The notes beneath the pieces are model-generated. The model did not search any database. It worked only from the letters and a program-made list of their open reading frames with translations, and was not told the origin of the DNA. This document shows, in pieces, positions 11,350 to 22,580 of a stretch of 64,000 bases of DNA. The translations under genes were made by a program, and so were the position numbers. How positions within the stretch are numbered: position 1 is the stretch's first letter; each line of letters begins with the position of its first letter. The stretch is from Annulohypoxylon bovei var. microspora (lineage: Eukaryota; Ascomycota; Sordariomycetes; Xylariales; Hypoxylaceae): the NCBI GenBank assembly GCA_022836615.1, contig MU405312.1:81177-145176 (forward strand), given 5' to 3'.

Positions 11350-12983
11350 GCTACCTACGACCTTAGCTTATTCGACTTTCCCGTGTGCACGCTCTTTCGT
11401 TTCTAGCTGTCGTTGATGCGTGGGACGAGTTTGGAAGTGGGCAGTACGGTCTTCCCGACTTACGACGGTTGATTATGACGACAAATTCTGGGGGTCTAAT
11501 TCGTTTTACGGAATCATGGTCGCGCTGAGGTTTTCCAGCTCTGGGTTTGGCCCTGCGTGTTGAAGGTTCTCCCTTAGGAGATTCAAGAACGGGGTGAAAA
11601 GGTGCTCAGGAGAGGTGCTGACAAGGAGGGTATTCGGACAGGCTAGCTAAGGCGATTCCTATTAGGGATAAGTCAAAGTGCAGACTGCGTCCTACCTTTT
11701 CAAAGCCTTGCTAGATGCGACAAATAATACTACACTGCTTCGACTTTAACTTGATTTTTAACATCTGATATTGAAGTGACGTGAGATTCTTGGATCGGAC
11801 AATTATACCAAGCCTTTATCCAAGTCACTAGAACAGTCGACTAGTCGACTAGTAGATTATTATTTAAGTATTTTATTATCACACCGTGGTTTTCGGTTTT
11901 ATTTGAATATCTTGGAAAGGTCTTACGAGTACCTAACCTAGGTACCTACCTAAGTAGGCGGGATGGGATGAGACTCCAGGTAATGAGCCCGCATATTGAT
12001 CACATTGCCTACCACTACCATTTCCATGTCCTGTCTTTCGGTTCAGGCTGGCTGGTTTTCGTAGTGAAATCTTTTCTCGTTATCTTATAAGTCTGCTTTT
12101 ATATTTACATTGGAAGGTGTTTGGATCCGCCCAACCCGCGTATTCAGGTAGCAAATTTGCGGTTTCGTACAAAAAGACAGCTAGGCTTTTCTTCTTCTCT
12201 TCTCTCGTCAGACCCGGGAAGAACATTCTCATGACCATCGAATCTGTGTTTATGGGGTAGAATTTTGTGGTGGTGGAATATTTGATGAATGGGTTGACCA
12301 CTCCCCCCTTTTTCATCCCTTACTGCTATCCTAAAATCCATAGCAACTGCATATTCAGTGTCCCACACTCGTTATGGTGATCGTTGCTTTGTTATGGACA
12401 TATGGGAGAAATCTAGTTGACGACCCCTTGAATATATACCACCGTCATTTCTGCCAAGCTCATCTGGCTCATGTCGATTTGAAGATTTGGAATCTAGGAT
12501 GTGTAAGTCTCATTTCTAGAGGCTAATTATTAAAACCTGGACTACGTCGATGATTTGTTCACGTATGTAGGAGTTGAATATGTGTAAATATGTTCCGAGT
12601 TGTTACTAAGAAAATGTCTCCTTGTTATTCAGGCTTCAAGTCGGTGACCTGAGCTGAATGACTAAACCGACGGAAGTCTCGTCTTCAAAGACCACGATGT
12701 TAAGATACAATATGGGCGACTGTGAACGATATATAGTAGGGTGCCTTCCTAGGTACGCTTCCAAAGCTTATTTACCTAGGCATGTACGTAAGTACCCATT
12801 GACTCTATTCCGAATCTGTCTCTTGAGCCGCAACACCAGCCGCATTCCACTTTTCAATAGACAGGTTGGTACCTACCTACAAGTGTACTTGAAACTAAAA
12901 CTTTGTTGATTTACAAAATTTCAACACACATCCTGCCTGATCCCTAGCCTGACCATAATTCATTACCAAATCCCGCCGGCACA
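11350..12983. other. Intergenic, no supported gene
   Basis: 3' flank of H2A.Z and spacer. It holds a GTCGACTAGTCGACTAG direct and palindromic repeat near 11836 and CCTAGGTACC-type motifs near 11935-11960. Minus-strand ORFs around 12080-12368 look non-coding. Confidence 0.45.
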
Positions 12984-13607
12984 ATGGACGTTTCTGACAT
13001 CCATACATCATCAGTTCCTTATTATTTGCAGACCTTCATAGAGGGTCGTTCGGATCTTCTTGAGCCTGACTCCGACTCCGAGATGGATGCTTCAAGCACC
13101 TCTTCAATCTTGTTCGACACCCCGTACGGGCTAAGGGTGACAAAATTCGAGGAAGGCGGAGGTGTACGGATCTCAATCAGCCTGGACCCCTCGCTCGCCA
13201 ACGCCGGTGTCGACTCTGAGGCAGATAGTCACGACTATTCTATCTTCCCTTCGTGGGAGACGTCTTTCTTCTACGAAGGGTCCGATGAAAAAGACTATAA
13301 TTTCCTCTTCGATAGTTATCCTGCTATAGCTAACGACTTCGACGACTGGAGAGCTGACGCTCAAATCGATTTCGATCAACGACTGCACGATATACCTGAA
13401 GAAGAGTGTTATCTTTCCGGTCCCGAGGTTCTCATGGGTTGGAAAATCCAAGGTTTTCTCATGGCATGCTGGTTGGTGCTACAACCCAACATCAGTAGTG
13501 TCGAGTACACCACGAGTTGGTATATGTATGAACTCACCAAGGATAATTTGGATCGGCATTTTTTCAATCTACTCTCAAGCAATGAAGAACCGTCCGAATA
13601 TTATTGA
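12984..13607 (+). CDS. Acidic protein of unknown function
   Basis: Single exon, 207 aa, starting MDVSDIHTSS. Rich in Asp, Glu, Ser, Tyr and Phe, with clusters such as EPDSDSEMD and YEGSDEKDYNF. There is no signal peptide, no clear transmembrane helix and no recognised domain. The length and the coding-like amino acid choice on this strand support it as a gene. The opposite-strand ORF at 13173-13451 is a shadow. A polypurine tract follows about 75 bases after the stop. Confidence 0.5.
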   Translation: MDVSDIHTSSVPYYLQTFIEGRSDLLEPDSDSEMDASSTSSILFDTPYGLRVTKFEEGGGVRISISLDPSLANAGVDSEADSHDYSIFPSWETSFFYEGSDEKDYNFLFDSYPAIANDFDDWRADAQIDFDQRLHDIPEEECYLSGPEVLMGWKIQGFLMACWLVLQPNISSVEYTTSWYMYELTKDNLDRHFFNLLSSNEEPSEYY

Positions 13608-13680
13608 GGAGTATGGATCAAAACAGATTCTTTTGTCTGTCGAGGATTCCTGCCTCTGAAGAACCACTAGGGGTTGACAT

Positions 13681-13729
13681 GGAGGAGGAGAGGGAAGGGG
13701 AGGGAAGGGGAGGGGAGGGGAGGGGAGGA
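13681..13729 (+). repeat. Polypurine GGGGA tract
   Basis: Forty-nine bases made only of G and A, ending in repeated GGGGA units. On the RNA-like strand it could form a G-quadruplex or triplex. It lies just 3' of the unknown acidic gene and could sit in its 3' UTR. Confidence 0.8.
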
Positions 13730-15138
13730 TAAGGCATTGGTGGTTGATACAAGTAACGCGATTCTGTTCTTGCTGGATTTTCTGCTTGCTGAAGGGAACT
13801 CTATAATGCTCTTTGTCATATTCAATTGCTGTTGGCGTCCAAAGTCGACCAGAGTTTACAGCAACAGAGGGGATGCCTCGGAATGCCCAGGTAGCTATAT
13901 TCAATGCAGGCCACTCGAGATGAGTGTAACGAATTCCTTTCAATGCAATAAATCTACCTCACTTAAAAGTATGGTATTGAAATTGATCTGGCTTAGAGAA
14001 AACTAGAAAGAAACTCCCATTTCCTAGATTCATCTAGTAGGGCAGCTCTCTAACTAGGTTAAAGCGTAAAAGGCCAATTCGTCGCCTCTGCCATTGTCAA
14101 AACAGCCTAGTGTTCCATCCGACGCATCGTATGTGACGTCCAATCTCTATGGTTAGTTATTACAAAGCTAATGTAAGTTATAAACTACCTACCTAGGCAG
14201 ATATATTCTATAAACCCGACCGTTCGTCACCATAGACACCGATGTCCACTATCTCTTCTAGCACTCGGTGGCTTTGTTTCCATAATTAATCCTCGACGGC
14301 ATTACCTCCTTTTCCTATATTCCTTCCTCCCTTATCTCGCTTTGTCTTCGAGTCTTCGTCGCTTTGCTGCCCAACCAGCGAGAAGCCCGCCTTGTCTCCT
14401 CGTCCCCGTATCTCTTTGTCGTCAGCCAATGGAAGAGGAACCATCGTATCATCATCTCATAAGTGTCACGCGTGTCTATTTACAATCATGAACAAATTGA
14501 TGCGTGACAAAGGTAGAGCTGCATCTCGTTGGAAATAGAGGTTCCCAAGGGCCTGCCTGCGCCTCGATAGTTACCTACCTAGGCGAGCAGTTAAATCACG
14601 TATGTATATTGACCCCTTTGTCTTAGAGAACTGGACAAAGTAGTCAACTCCTGTATAAGTGCCGGTATCTCCGTTGCGAGCGGGCTTACGCGCGAGACTA
14701 TGGTGTATATACGAGATTCAATCCAAAACACCTCCTTTTCTGTCTTCAGTCGTTCCCTCATATTTCTTTTCCTTAGGTGTCTCCTTTCCAACTGTATTCT
14801 TACCTCTGAACCAGTCGTTACTTCACCGACACTCCTTAGAAATCAAGCTGTCTCATCCGAAATAAGTCGAAACGGGATCTCTCCTTTTCCTAATTATAGT
14901 ATCGCAGACCCTAGAGGTGTTGTTGCCATCCGACTATTTGTGTCCCAAGAAACAATTGTATTTTTAACTGAGTCATCAGGGCTCGGATAGACAATCATTA
15001 CTCGCATTTTTCGCCGCTATTCACAGGCAAACATATTACCTTCGTACCTTAGTCAGCAAATCGCAGTCATCGCAGTCATCGCAGTCATCCCAGTATCACA
15101 CAGTACCATTGTATATAAAAAAACCTCAGACAAAGACC
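13730..15138. other. Intergenic / 5' leader region
   Basis: No supported gene. CT-rich stretches from 14220 onward and a nine-base TCGCAGTCA repeat (four copies, about 15059-15094) lie just before the next start codon and may be in its leader. Confidence 0.45.
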
Positions 15139-16455
15139 ATGCCTTCACGTAGAGGCTTGCCGACGCTCTCCATCTTCTCTCGGCACTCCGCACCCCCGGC
15201 TTCCTCGTTCTCTCCACCGTCGCCTCAACGGTCTTCATTACCCCCTTTAACACCTCCCGCTCGCCTGCACCTCCGAAATCTCCTACCCGTGTCCCCGGAC
15301 GCCCTACCTACGCCCCCGCTCCCGCCTCGTCAACCATTCGCCTGGTTGTGGCAATGCCACTCCTGTAATACCGTCTACCGAATCGGCTGCACTCGTCGAT
15401 GTCTCGTGTGCTCCCACGAATACTGCGTTTCGGCCAGCCCTCCCAAAGCTACGCGAGGTAAGAAGCGCCGCCGTGCCAGCGGGATGTGCGCATCCGAATT
15501 CGACTACAGCGGATGGGCTGAGTGGGGGGCGTGGCGTCGCAAGGTCCTCGGTCTGGAAGCTGCCGGACGGGCGGGACAGAAGCAGCGCGAGCAGGCCTTC
15601 TCCACGAAGACGCACAATTGTGTGACCGATTGCGATTACCCCTCTGAGTGCCACCACGAGAGGTATAGGCTACACACGGAAGCGCTTGAGAGAAGGTTAC
15701 TTGAGGAGTCAGAATATCTAGAGGAGCCACAATCCCCGTCCATCGTCGCGAGTAGACGTTTAAGCACCGACGACAAATTGCCGCTAAATGAAGCCCTCGA
15801 ATTGAGGGAGGTGGAGGACGACGGCGATGGGCCGAAAAGTCCGACCAGCCCCAAAAGCCCTCTTAGCCAAACTAGCTTCTTCTGGGATGAGCCCGACACG
15901 AAAGAGGAGGAGAAAGCGTGGTGGGTCGAAAGCGAGAGACAAGAGAAGAAGCCGAAGACTAAATCTCAACAGAAAATCGAGCAGCTTACTGGCCTTGGGC
16001 TGATTGGGCTAGACGAAACTAGCTCCCCTGAGGTTGATGATAATGGCATGAATGCCGAGCAGCTAAATAGCCTCATAGAAGAGGATAATGACATGATGCC
16101 TCTTGATATCGTCACCGACACCGCAAGCGCGCGATGTAAATCAAGACTCTCCAACAGAGAACATCCCAAGCATAGGAAAATAACTGCTCGAAATCTTACT
16201 GATCGAAATCTTACTGATGCGGATAAATGGGAAGACTGGGAAGACTCGTCAGATAGCGACTCTGACGGCAATTCCTCGTTATCTTCACCATCCTCATCTT
16301 CTTCCCTAGACGGCGACTGGCTTTCGGCCAACGAAATGACGCCCGACTCCGAGGTTAGTAGCAAGAATTTTCATGATAAGCCCAAGGAGTTAGAAGAACT
16401 AGAAAAGGAATTGGACGCATTAGTCAAGGCTGGGAAGTCGTTCTTGCGGGATTGA
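15139..16455 (+). CDS. Conserved-looking fungal protein with CxxC...CxxC motif
   Basis: Single exon, 438 aa from MPSRRGLPTL (an ATG 30 bases upstream is also possible). The N-terminal 70 residues are Ser/Pro-rich and likely disordered. A cysteine region follows: WLWQCHSCNTVY, TRRCLVCSHEYC and later CVTDCDYPSECHHERY, which resembles a zinc-binding knuckle. The C-terminal half is charged and low in complexity, with DSSDSDSDG, a serine run and a short coiled-coil-like end (KELEELEKELDALVK). Related proteins are common as hypothetical proteins in ascomycetes; I know no function. Nuclear localisation is plausible from GKKRRRAS but is inference. Confidence 0.75.
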   Translation: MPSRRGLPTLSIFSRHSAPPASSFSPPSPQRSSLPPLTPPARLHLRNLLPVSPDALPTPPLPPRQPFAWLWQCHSCNTVYRIGCTRRCLVCSHEYCVSASPPKATRGKKRRRASGMCASEFDYSGWAEWGAWRRKVLGLEAAGRAGQKQREQAFSTKTHNCVTDCDYPSECHHERYRLHTEALERRLLEESEYLEEPQSPSIVASRRLSTDDKLPLNEALELREVEDDGDGPKSPTSPKSPLSQTSFFWDEPDTKEEEKAWWVESERQEKKPKTKSQQKIEQLTGLGLIGLDETSSPEVDDNGMNAEQLNSLIEEDNDMMPLDIVTDTASARCKSRLSNREHPKHRKITARNLTDRNLTDADKWEDWEDSSDSDSDGNSSLSSPSSSSSLDGDWLSANEMTPDSEVSSKNFHDKPKELEELEKELDALVKAGKSFLRD

Positions 16456-17427
16456 CGTATATATAGGGGTAATAACGTGGACTACGAAGTAGTGATATGG
16501 TTTTATGATAAGCTGCAATTAATTATTAAGGTATATGGGATATGTCGATTATATGGATACGAAAATTCTTGATCTGTGCATTTACGTTAGTGATGACTTG
16601 GTGTTGAGAATATTTGAGATTCCTAGGTAGGCCTCAAGTAATCTAATGGAATTAGACCATGGAACACTATGAGCTTCATTCATAGGCCAGAGACAGGACA
16701 ATGAATCAATGATGAGTTAGGTACTGGGTACGAAGTAGTGCAATTAAAAATTAAAATAACAAAGGGTTTAGGAATCTAGGTATGGGCTCGACACGGGTTT
16801 ATTTATGGAAATTTCCTAGTTCTCAATGATTCTCGTAAGATAGGAAGAGGTATGAAATCAAGTCAGCTGAATCAAGTTGAAGTTGAAATTGAAGTTGAAA
16901 TTGAAGTTGAAATTGAAGTTGAAATTGAAGTTGAAACCTGCACATCCCCGGTGGAAGTATTTCGTAGGTACCTCTAGGTACATCCCGGGGTATGGGTGGG
17001 GTGGGGTGGAGCATGAGGGCAGCTCGCGCCACATTGTCTGCAGGTGATTGTCAGCCACTGCGTAACCCCTGTTTCAATTCCCCATAGCTACATAGGTACC
17101 TAATGGTCCCACTTAAATGGCCCCTGCTTCACCCCGCTAGCCAGGGACGCGTTAAAAACCATTGGAAATTCAATTTACGCGTCTTTCAACAGCTATCAAG
17201 AATTATCCCTACACCAAAAACGTGACGTCGTGAGCCAAATACCGAATCCATGAGATCTACCTGTACCGTCTCCGAAGACCTTGTACATATATAAGAAAAC
17301 CTATCATTACGAAGAGGGGTTCTCGCTGTCAAGAGTGGTTACTATCCCTAAAGAAGTTTGCAATCGACGGAGAAATTTCGATATAAGCTGTGACCACCAT
17401 CAAATTATCCGAATCTGAGAACTCGTC
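16456..17427. other. Intergenic with 12-bp tandem repeat
   Basis: Spacer before the RFC gene. At 16879-16936 the unit GAAGTTGAAATT is repeated four times plus a partial copy. Opposite-strand ORFs here only read the repeat (FNFNFN...). The last 100 bases are the likely promoter and leader of the RFC gene. Confidence 0.6.
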
Positions 17428-18714
17428 ATGTCTGATTTTGAGGATGAGATGGACATTGATGTCCCTACAACATCTAACGACATCAAATTCTCTTCCGATA
17501 ACACGGCCAAGGGCAAGCGTAGTGCTGCCAATCTACCCGTCGAAGCGGAAGACTCATTGCCATGGTAAGATTTCCTAGACCGGAGTCTTGTACGTTCGAG
17601 TGTTAAGCGAGAGTTAGGGTTGAGAAATACCGACCTGTGTCGCTGGCCGACGTTTCGGGCCATCAAGATATCCTAACTACGATCAACAAGTTTGTCGATT
17701 CGAATCGCCTACCCCATCTCCTTCTTTACGGCCCACCAGGAACAGGTAAAACATCTACCGTCCTAGCACTTGCTAGACGAATCTACGGAACAGAGAACAT
17801 GCGCCAGATGGTCTTGGAACTGAACGCGTCAGACGACCGAGGTATCGATGTAGTGCGTGAGCAGATCAAGACCTTCGCATCGACGAAGCAGATCTTTACG
17901 ATGGGTGGCGCGTCGCGTCCGGGGGGCATGGCAAGCTATAAGCTGATCATTCTGGACGAGGCCGATGCCATGACCAATACCGCCCAGATGGCCCTGCGAA
18001 GAATCATGGAGAAGTACACGGCAAACACACGATTTTGCATCATCGCCAACTATACACACAAGCTCTCTCCCGCACTGCTATCTCGATGCACACGCTTCAG
18101 ATTCAGCCCTCTGAAGGAAGGCGATATTCGAGTCTTGGTGGACAAGGTCATTCTGGAGGAAGGGGTCAAAATATCAGGCGAAGCTACGGATTCCCTAGTT
18201 AAGCTAAGCAAAGGCGACATGCGAAGGGCTCTGAATGTGCTTCAGGCTTGTCACGCATCCAGTGAGACTTGCCGGTTCTTTTTCTACAGGCTCATTTCTA
18301 CTAGGTACTAACTTTGACCCAGGCACTCCGATACAACCCAAGGATGCGCCAAAAGTCCTCGAGAAGGATATCGTCAGGGAAACCATCACGACAGAGACCA
18401 TCTATAATTGCATAGCAGCTCCACCTCCTGAAGCGATTATGAAGATCGCCAGCACGTTGCTTTCGACTAGCGACGTGACGACGTGTCTCTCGACTATCAA
18501 TACGCTGAAAGCGGCAAACGGCCTTGCGCTGGCGGACATAATCACTGCTCTGTCGGAACAGCTATCGAAGATGGAGGTCAAGCCTGAAGCTATGATTCGA
18601 TGGCTGGACGGTCTGGCGGAGATAGAATACAGGGTTTCTGCTGGTGGAAGCGAGGCTATTCAGACTGGCGCTGTAGTTGGCGTGATAAGAGAAGGCTGTG
18701 AGCTGATGGGATAG
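17428..18714 (+). CDS. RFC3: Replication factor C small subunit (yeast Rfc3 / human RFC5 type)
   Basis: Exons 17428..17564, 17618..18261 and 18323..18714; 390 aa. The protein is an AAA+ clamp-loader subunit that loads PCNA on primer-template DNA. Visible motifs: WVEKYRP near residue 46, Walker A LYGPPGTGKT, Walker B ILDEADAMT, the SRC arginine-finger motif (LLSRCTRFRF) and sensor-2-type GDMRRALNVLQ. The collar domain follows (YNCIAAPPPEAIM ... GVIREGCELM). An acidic N-terminal extension of about 45 residues precedes the RFC box. Choice of the Rfc3/RFC5 member over Rfc2 or Rfc4 rests on the SRC box and C-terminus; family certain, member likely. Confidence 0.92.
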
Positions 18715-19019
18715 GGGCTAGGCATATGTAATAAGATGGCTGCTGCTTTTAATATGTATGAAACTGATGAACATTTCCAACGTCTTCATGTTTGTTCTTC
18801 AAGGCCTAATGATTACGTTATGTGTTTGGCCATTAGGTATGTATGAATACGGTTATTTGCAGATCGCATACTGTAGATTAAGTTTAAGGTTTGGAAGACT
18901 TGAGCTAGTTCAAGTTAGTTCGAGTTAGTCTAAGTTAGTTAGCCCTAACTACCGGTAACTAGTCTTAGTCTCACGAAAGCTAACTGACCTAGCTCACCTT
19001 ACCTCTCACCTTACCTCTC

Positions 19020-19072
19020 ATCTAAATCGGCAACATCTAAATCGGCAACATCTAAATCGGCAACATCTAAAT
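19020..19072 (+). repeat. 15-bp tandem repeat
   Basis: Unit ATCTAAATCGGCAAC repeated three times plus a partial copy, immediately before a larger degenerate array. Confidence 0.85.
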
Positions 19073-19187
19073 TTCATTCTCTCCGGAACATCAATCTTAT
19101 TTTTCTACCTACCGTCCTTAGGCACTTCAATCTCATCACATTCGGTACCTAATCACTGTATTGTCACGTCAATCAACAACAATACAT

Positions 19188-19620
19188 TTGAAGCACATCG
19201 TCATCACTGCCCGTTTATCGTTATCCTAATTGGCGATAGCACATTTGAAGCACATCCGGTTGTCATCACTACTAATATCGTCACGTCAATCGGCGATAGC
19301 ATATTTGAAGCACATCCGGTCACCATCACTGTATCGCCACGCCAATTAACAATAATTAACAATAATTAACAATAACACGAAGCACATCTGGTCGTCATCA
19401 CTACTAAGTATCGTCACGTCAATCGGCAATAACATATTTGAAGTACATCTGGTCAAGTTGTCATCACTACTAATATCGTCACGTTGATCGGCGATAACAC
19501 ATTTGAAGCACATCCGGTCACCATCACTGTATCGTCGCCACGCCAATTGGTAATAACACGAAGCACATCCGGTCGCCATCACTGTATCGTTATCCCAATT
19601 GACGATAACATTGAAGCACG
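19188..19620 (+). repeat. Degenerate ~60-bp minisatellite, about eight units
   Basis: Each unit carries TTGAAGCACATCCGGTC, then CATCACT, then a TATCGTCACG-CAAT segment and GGCGATAACA. Units are 51-75 bases because of small indels; one copy contains an internal AACAATAATT triplication. Non-coding. Confidence 0.8.
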
Positions 19621-19874
19621 TGTACTAGGTACCTAGGTACCTAGGCAGGTACACAACTGACCTTGAAGCATTGACCCCAGCCTGAGCATTGACCCCGAGC
19701 AACGACCACCTGGGTACCTAAGCTTCCTAGCACTTAGTACTAGTACCCAGCACCCTACCGTAGGTACCTTTCTATCTTTCTTTCTCGATGATTGGTAGAA
19801 CACGCATGGTCGCCGATAATTCATCTTATTTCTCATCTCTATTCACTAACTATAACTTACATATTATCTAGAAC

Positions 19875-21332
19875 ATGGATGTTCTTCAGAAAGGAAGCAT
19901 GGATATTCCAGCAGCAACTATGGATATTCCAGCAGCAACTATGGATATTCCAGCAGCAACTATGGTTATTCCGGCAGCAACTATGGATATTCTTCCATCA
20001 AAAGTCGCAACTAGGCCGATGAAGATCATGGTTCCAGAAATTTTGGGCATTGTATGCTCAAATCTCGAGATCGAGGATGTAAGAAGGTTTCGTCTGTGCT
20101 GCAGGGCGTTTGCAAACGCCGGTGCCTGTTACGTACACAACAAGGTCGTCATCTATTTTCATGAGACTGACTTTGAAATGCTTCGACAAATTTCTTCGGA
20201 CCCTATCGCCGCCAGAAACGTCCAGTCGTTGGTCTACTTTGGCGAGAATTATGGACCGATTAAACATTCTATGGAGCAATTCCGTCGCCTCCACGACCGT
20301 TACTGGGAGATAACCAGTGCTACTTCGAAGGATGAGGGCAAGCCCCTTCCACCGCGCCTAGGAGATCAGCAGATGTTGGAGCTCTACTCCAAATACGGAC
20401 ATGCATTTGACCGGGAGCAGTCGATCATACGAAACAACGAAGATATCTCTTGTATCAGAGAGGTCATATCCAAATTTACGGCGCTTCGAGAGGTTAAGGT
20501 GTCAAAGAGTTGGAACCTAGGAGACGCCAGAGGAAAAAGCCCATTCAGGGGATGCATTGTTCCTTTAAGCTCCTCTGAAAAACCGGATGGCCGCGGGATG
20601 CTTGAATCCGTTCTCGATGCGGTCTTCGAGAAAAAAATCAAGTTGAAGAAGTTGACCGCCGGCAAGATTAGTTGGCGATGGTTTCAAAAACCGTCCGCTG
20701 AAATGAGTCGTACTATCTTCTACCTCTCTGAGCTCACATGCCTCGATCTGTGTATCGCTACCGGCATGATAGGGGATCGAGGCGGGGCACGTATTCGTCT
20801 TGACGCGGAGATTCCCAAGTGTCGGAGCGTCATAAAGACGGGGATACTGCGCCGCATTATTAAATCCTTGACTCGGCTAAAGGCGCTCTCCGTGACCTTC
20901 GATTCGTATTCGGATAAGCATGGGTTCGCTGCCAGTCTTGAGGATGTCATCGAACCGAACCATACTTGGGAGCACCTCGACAGCCTGAGATTGGAAAGTG
21001 TTGCATGCTCACGATCGGGCCTTGTGTCAATTTTCAAGAGACACAGGCGTACCCTTAAGTCTTTGTGTCTCATGGATATATGCCTGGGACGTACGTCATG
21101 GGAAGGACTGCTCATCCAGACTCGAAGAACGCTGGACCTACGCCATGCCTGTATTTGCGGCGAGTTGTTCGGATTCAGGGAATTTCCGCCGCTCCGCAGG
21201 GAATATTGGAACGTCGGGATTCCGGGGGAGTTCGACGGAGCTTACCCGACCCGAGACGACATAAATGACTACTTACTCGACAAGGAATCAACCGAGCCTT
21301 GTCCTCTTAATCGTCACAGTGTCTTCTACTAG
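19875..21332 (+). CDS. F-box-like protein with N-terminal heptapeptide repeats
   Basis: Single exon, 485 aa. Residues 9-36 are four copies of a seven-residue repeat (MDIPAAT, one MVIPAAT) encoded by a 21-bp tandem repeat at 19899-19982. An F-box-like segment follows around residues 50-90 (VPEILGIVCSNLEIEDVRRFRLCCRAF). The rest has irregular leucine-rich stretches (LTCLDLCIATG, LKALSVTFDSYS, LDSLRLESVACS, LKSLCLMDICLG), as in fungal F-box/LRR-like proteins that recruit substrates to SCF ubiquitin ligases. An alternative start is MKIMVPEIL at 20019, which would leave the repeats outside the protein. Confidence 0.75.
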   Translation: MDVLQKGSMDIPAATMDIPAATMDIPAATMVIPAATMDILPSKVATRPMKIMVPEILGIVCSNLEIEDVRRFRLCCRAFANAGACYVHNKVVIYFHETDFEMLRQISSDPIAARNVQSLVYFGENYGPIKHSMEQFRRLHDRYWEITSATSKDEGKPLPPRLGDQQMLELYSKYGHAFDREQSIIRNNEDISCIREVISKFTALREVKVSKSWNLGDARGKSPFRGCIVPLSSSEKPDGRGMLESVLDAVFEKKIKLKKLTAGKISWRWFQKPSAEMSRTIFYLSELTCLDLCIATGMIGDRGGARIRLDAEIPKCRSVIKTGILRRIIKSLTRLKALSVTFDSYSDKHGFAASLEDVIEPNHTWEHLDSLRLESVACSRSGLVSIFKRHRRTLKSLCLMDICLGRTSWEGLLIQTRRTLDLRHACICGELFGFREFPPLRREYWNVGIPGEFDGAYPTRDDINDYLLDKESTEPCPLNRHSVFY

Positions 21333-21409
21333 CGTGGGCCAATCCACATAATCTGCGTACGGCCTAAGAGTAAGGGTCCTTGTCCTAGGTGTTTACAAGG
21401 ACTAGGGAG

Positions 21410-21790
21410 CGGAGGAGTTGCTACTAGCATAAGGATATTTGGAAGGATGGGGGTTACTGGCATAAGGGGAGTTATATCATGAGTTATAGCATGTGGAGTC
21501 CTGGTATGAGGGGCTCCGGTACAAGGGGTTCTACTGGCTTAAGGGGTTCTGGGAAGTTCCGGGAGGAGTTGCTACTAGCATAAGGAGTTTTAGAGGGATC
21601 CATGAGTTCTACTGGCATGAGGAGTTCGGAAAGGGGAGTTCGGAAAGGGGAGGTCGGAAAGGGGAGTTCTGGAAGGAGGAGTGCTACTGGCTTAAGGAGT
21701 TTTGGAAGGATGAGAGCTACTGGCTTAAGGAGTTTTGGAAGGATGAGAGCTACTGGCATAAAGTTCTGGCGGGAGGAGTGCTACTAGCTT
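21410..21790 (+). repeat. Minisatellite built on GCTACTGGCTTAAGGAG units
   Basis: About nine variable units share GCTACTGGC(T/A)TAAGG followed by AGTTTTGGAAGGA or similar. Two adjacent 33-bp units near 21682-21747 are almost identical. Both strands are open over it: plus 21493-21879 (YWLKEFWKDES repeats) and minus 21484-21759 (KPVALILPKLL repeats). I do not call either as a gene. Confidence 0.75.
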
Positions 21791-22580
21791 GGTGCGAGAG
21801 GGGTTGCTGTCGCCTTCTCCAGAAAATTTACCACCCTCGTCAATGCCGGTTATATGCAATGCAGACCGGTAGAAAATAGCTAGGTCAATCAATTCAACGA
21901 CGTTGAATTTAAAGTGGAATGACTCTCAATCATGTACCTAGTATGGAATCAAATCCTGCGTCATTCCCACATCTTTATGCTCCCAACTTCTCTGCTTGCC
22001 AAGGTGCTACTACATTATGCCAGCTACGACGATAGCGAGTGTTGATACGACAGTCAACATCGCTTTGATTAGAATTTCCTATAAATATAGGAAAATTAGG
22101 AGCTATTATCATCCTTTTACAAGGTTCCATTTCGCCTAATTTGACCTTCTATTAACAAGCTACCTATTTCCCATCTAGGATCACAAAGTGATATGCCAAC
22201 CACAGTCAACGACAGATACGAACTATTCCAATATCACTTATATAGCTCGACTCACAGTTTATAACCGCCAAACGTGCCTTGACAATGAGAGAAATCAAGG
22301 CCAAGTTAATTAGTCCACTTACACATTTACCCGTACCCGGTGAGAGTGGGTAGGTAGTATATTTACACCTTGGCTCAAGCAATGCCGAAGTGTGCCTTCG
22401 GTACGAAGATCACCATGGTGTACTTGAACCCCATTCCTAGAAACGGAACGGAGCGTAGCGTAGCTTCTACGACTGCGCCGCCATAATATGTGTATTAGAT
22501 ATCGCTCGCACCTCCCGCGCATCGCACGATTCTCGTGTACGCCGACTTATCTTCTTTACTTCCGTCGAGAGGCGGTCAAG

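Noticed and set aside
12080..12368. Overlapping minus-strand ORFs as a small gene
   Set aside because: Two frames of similar length compete and neither resembles a protein family.
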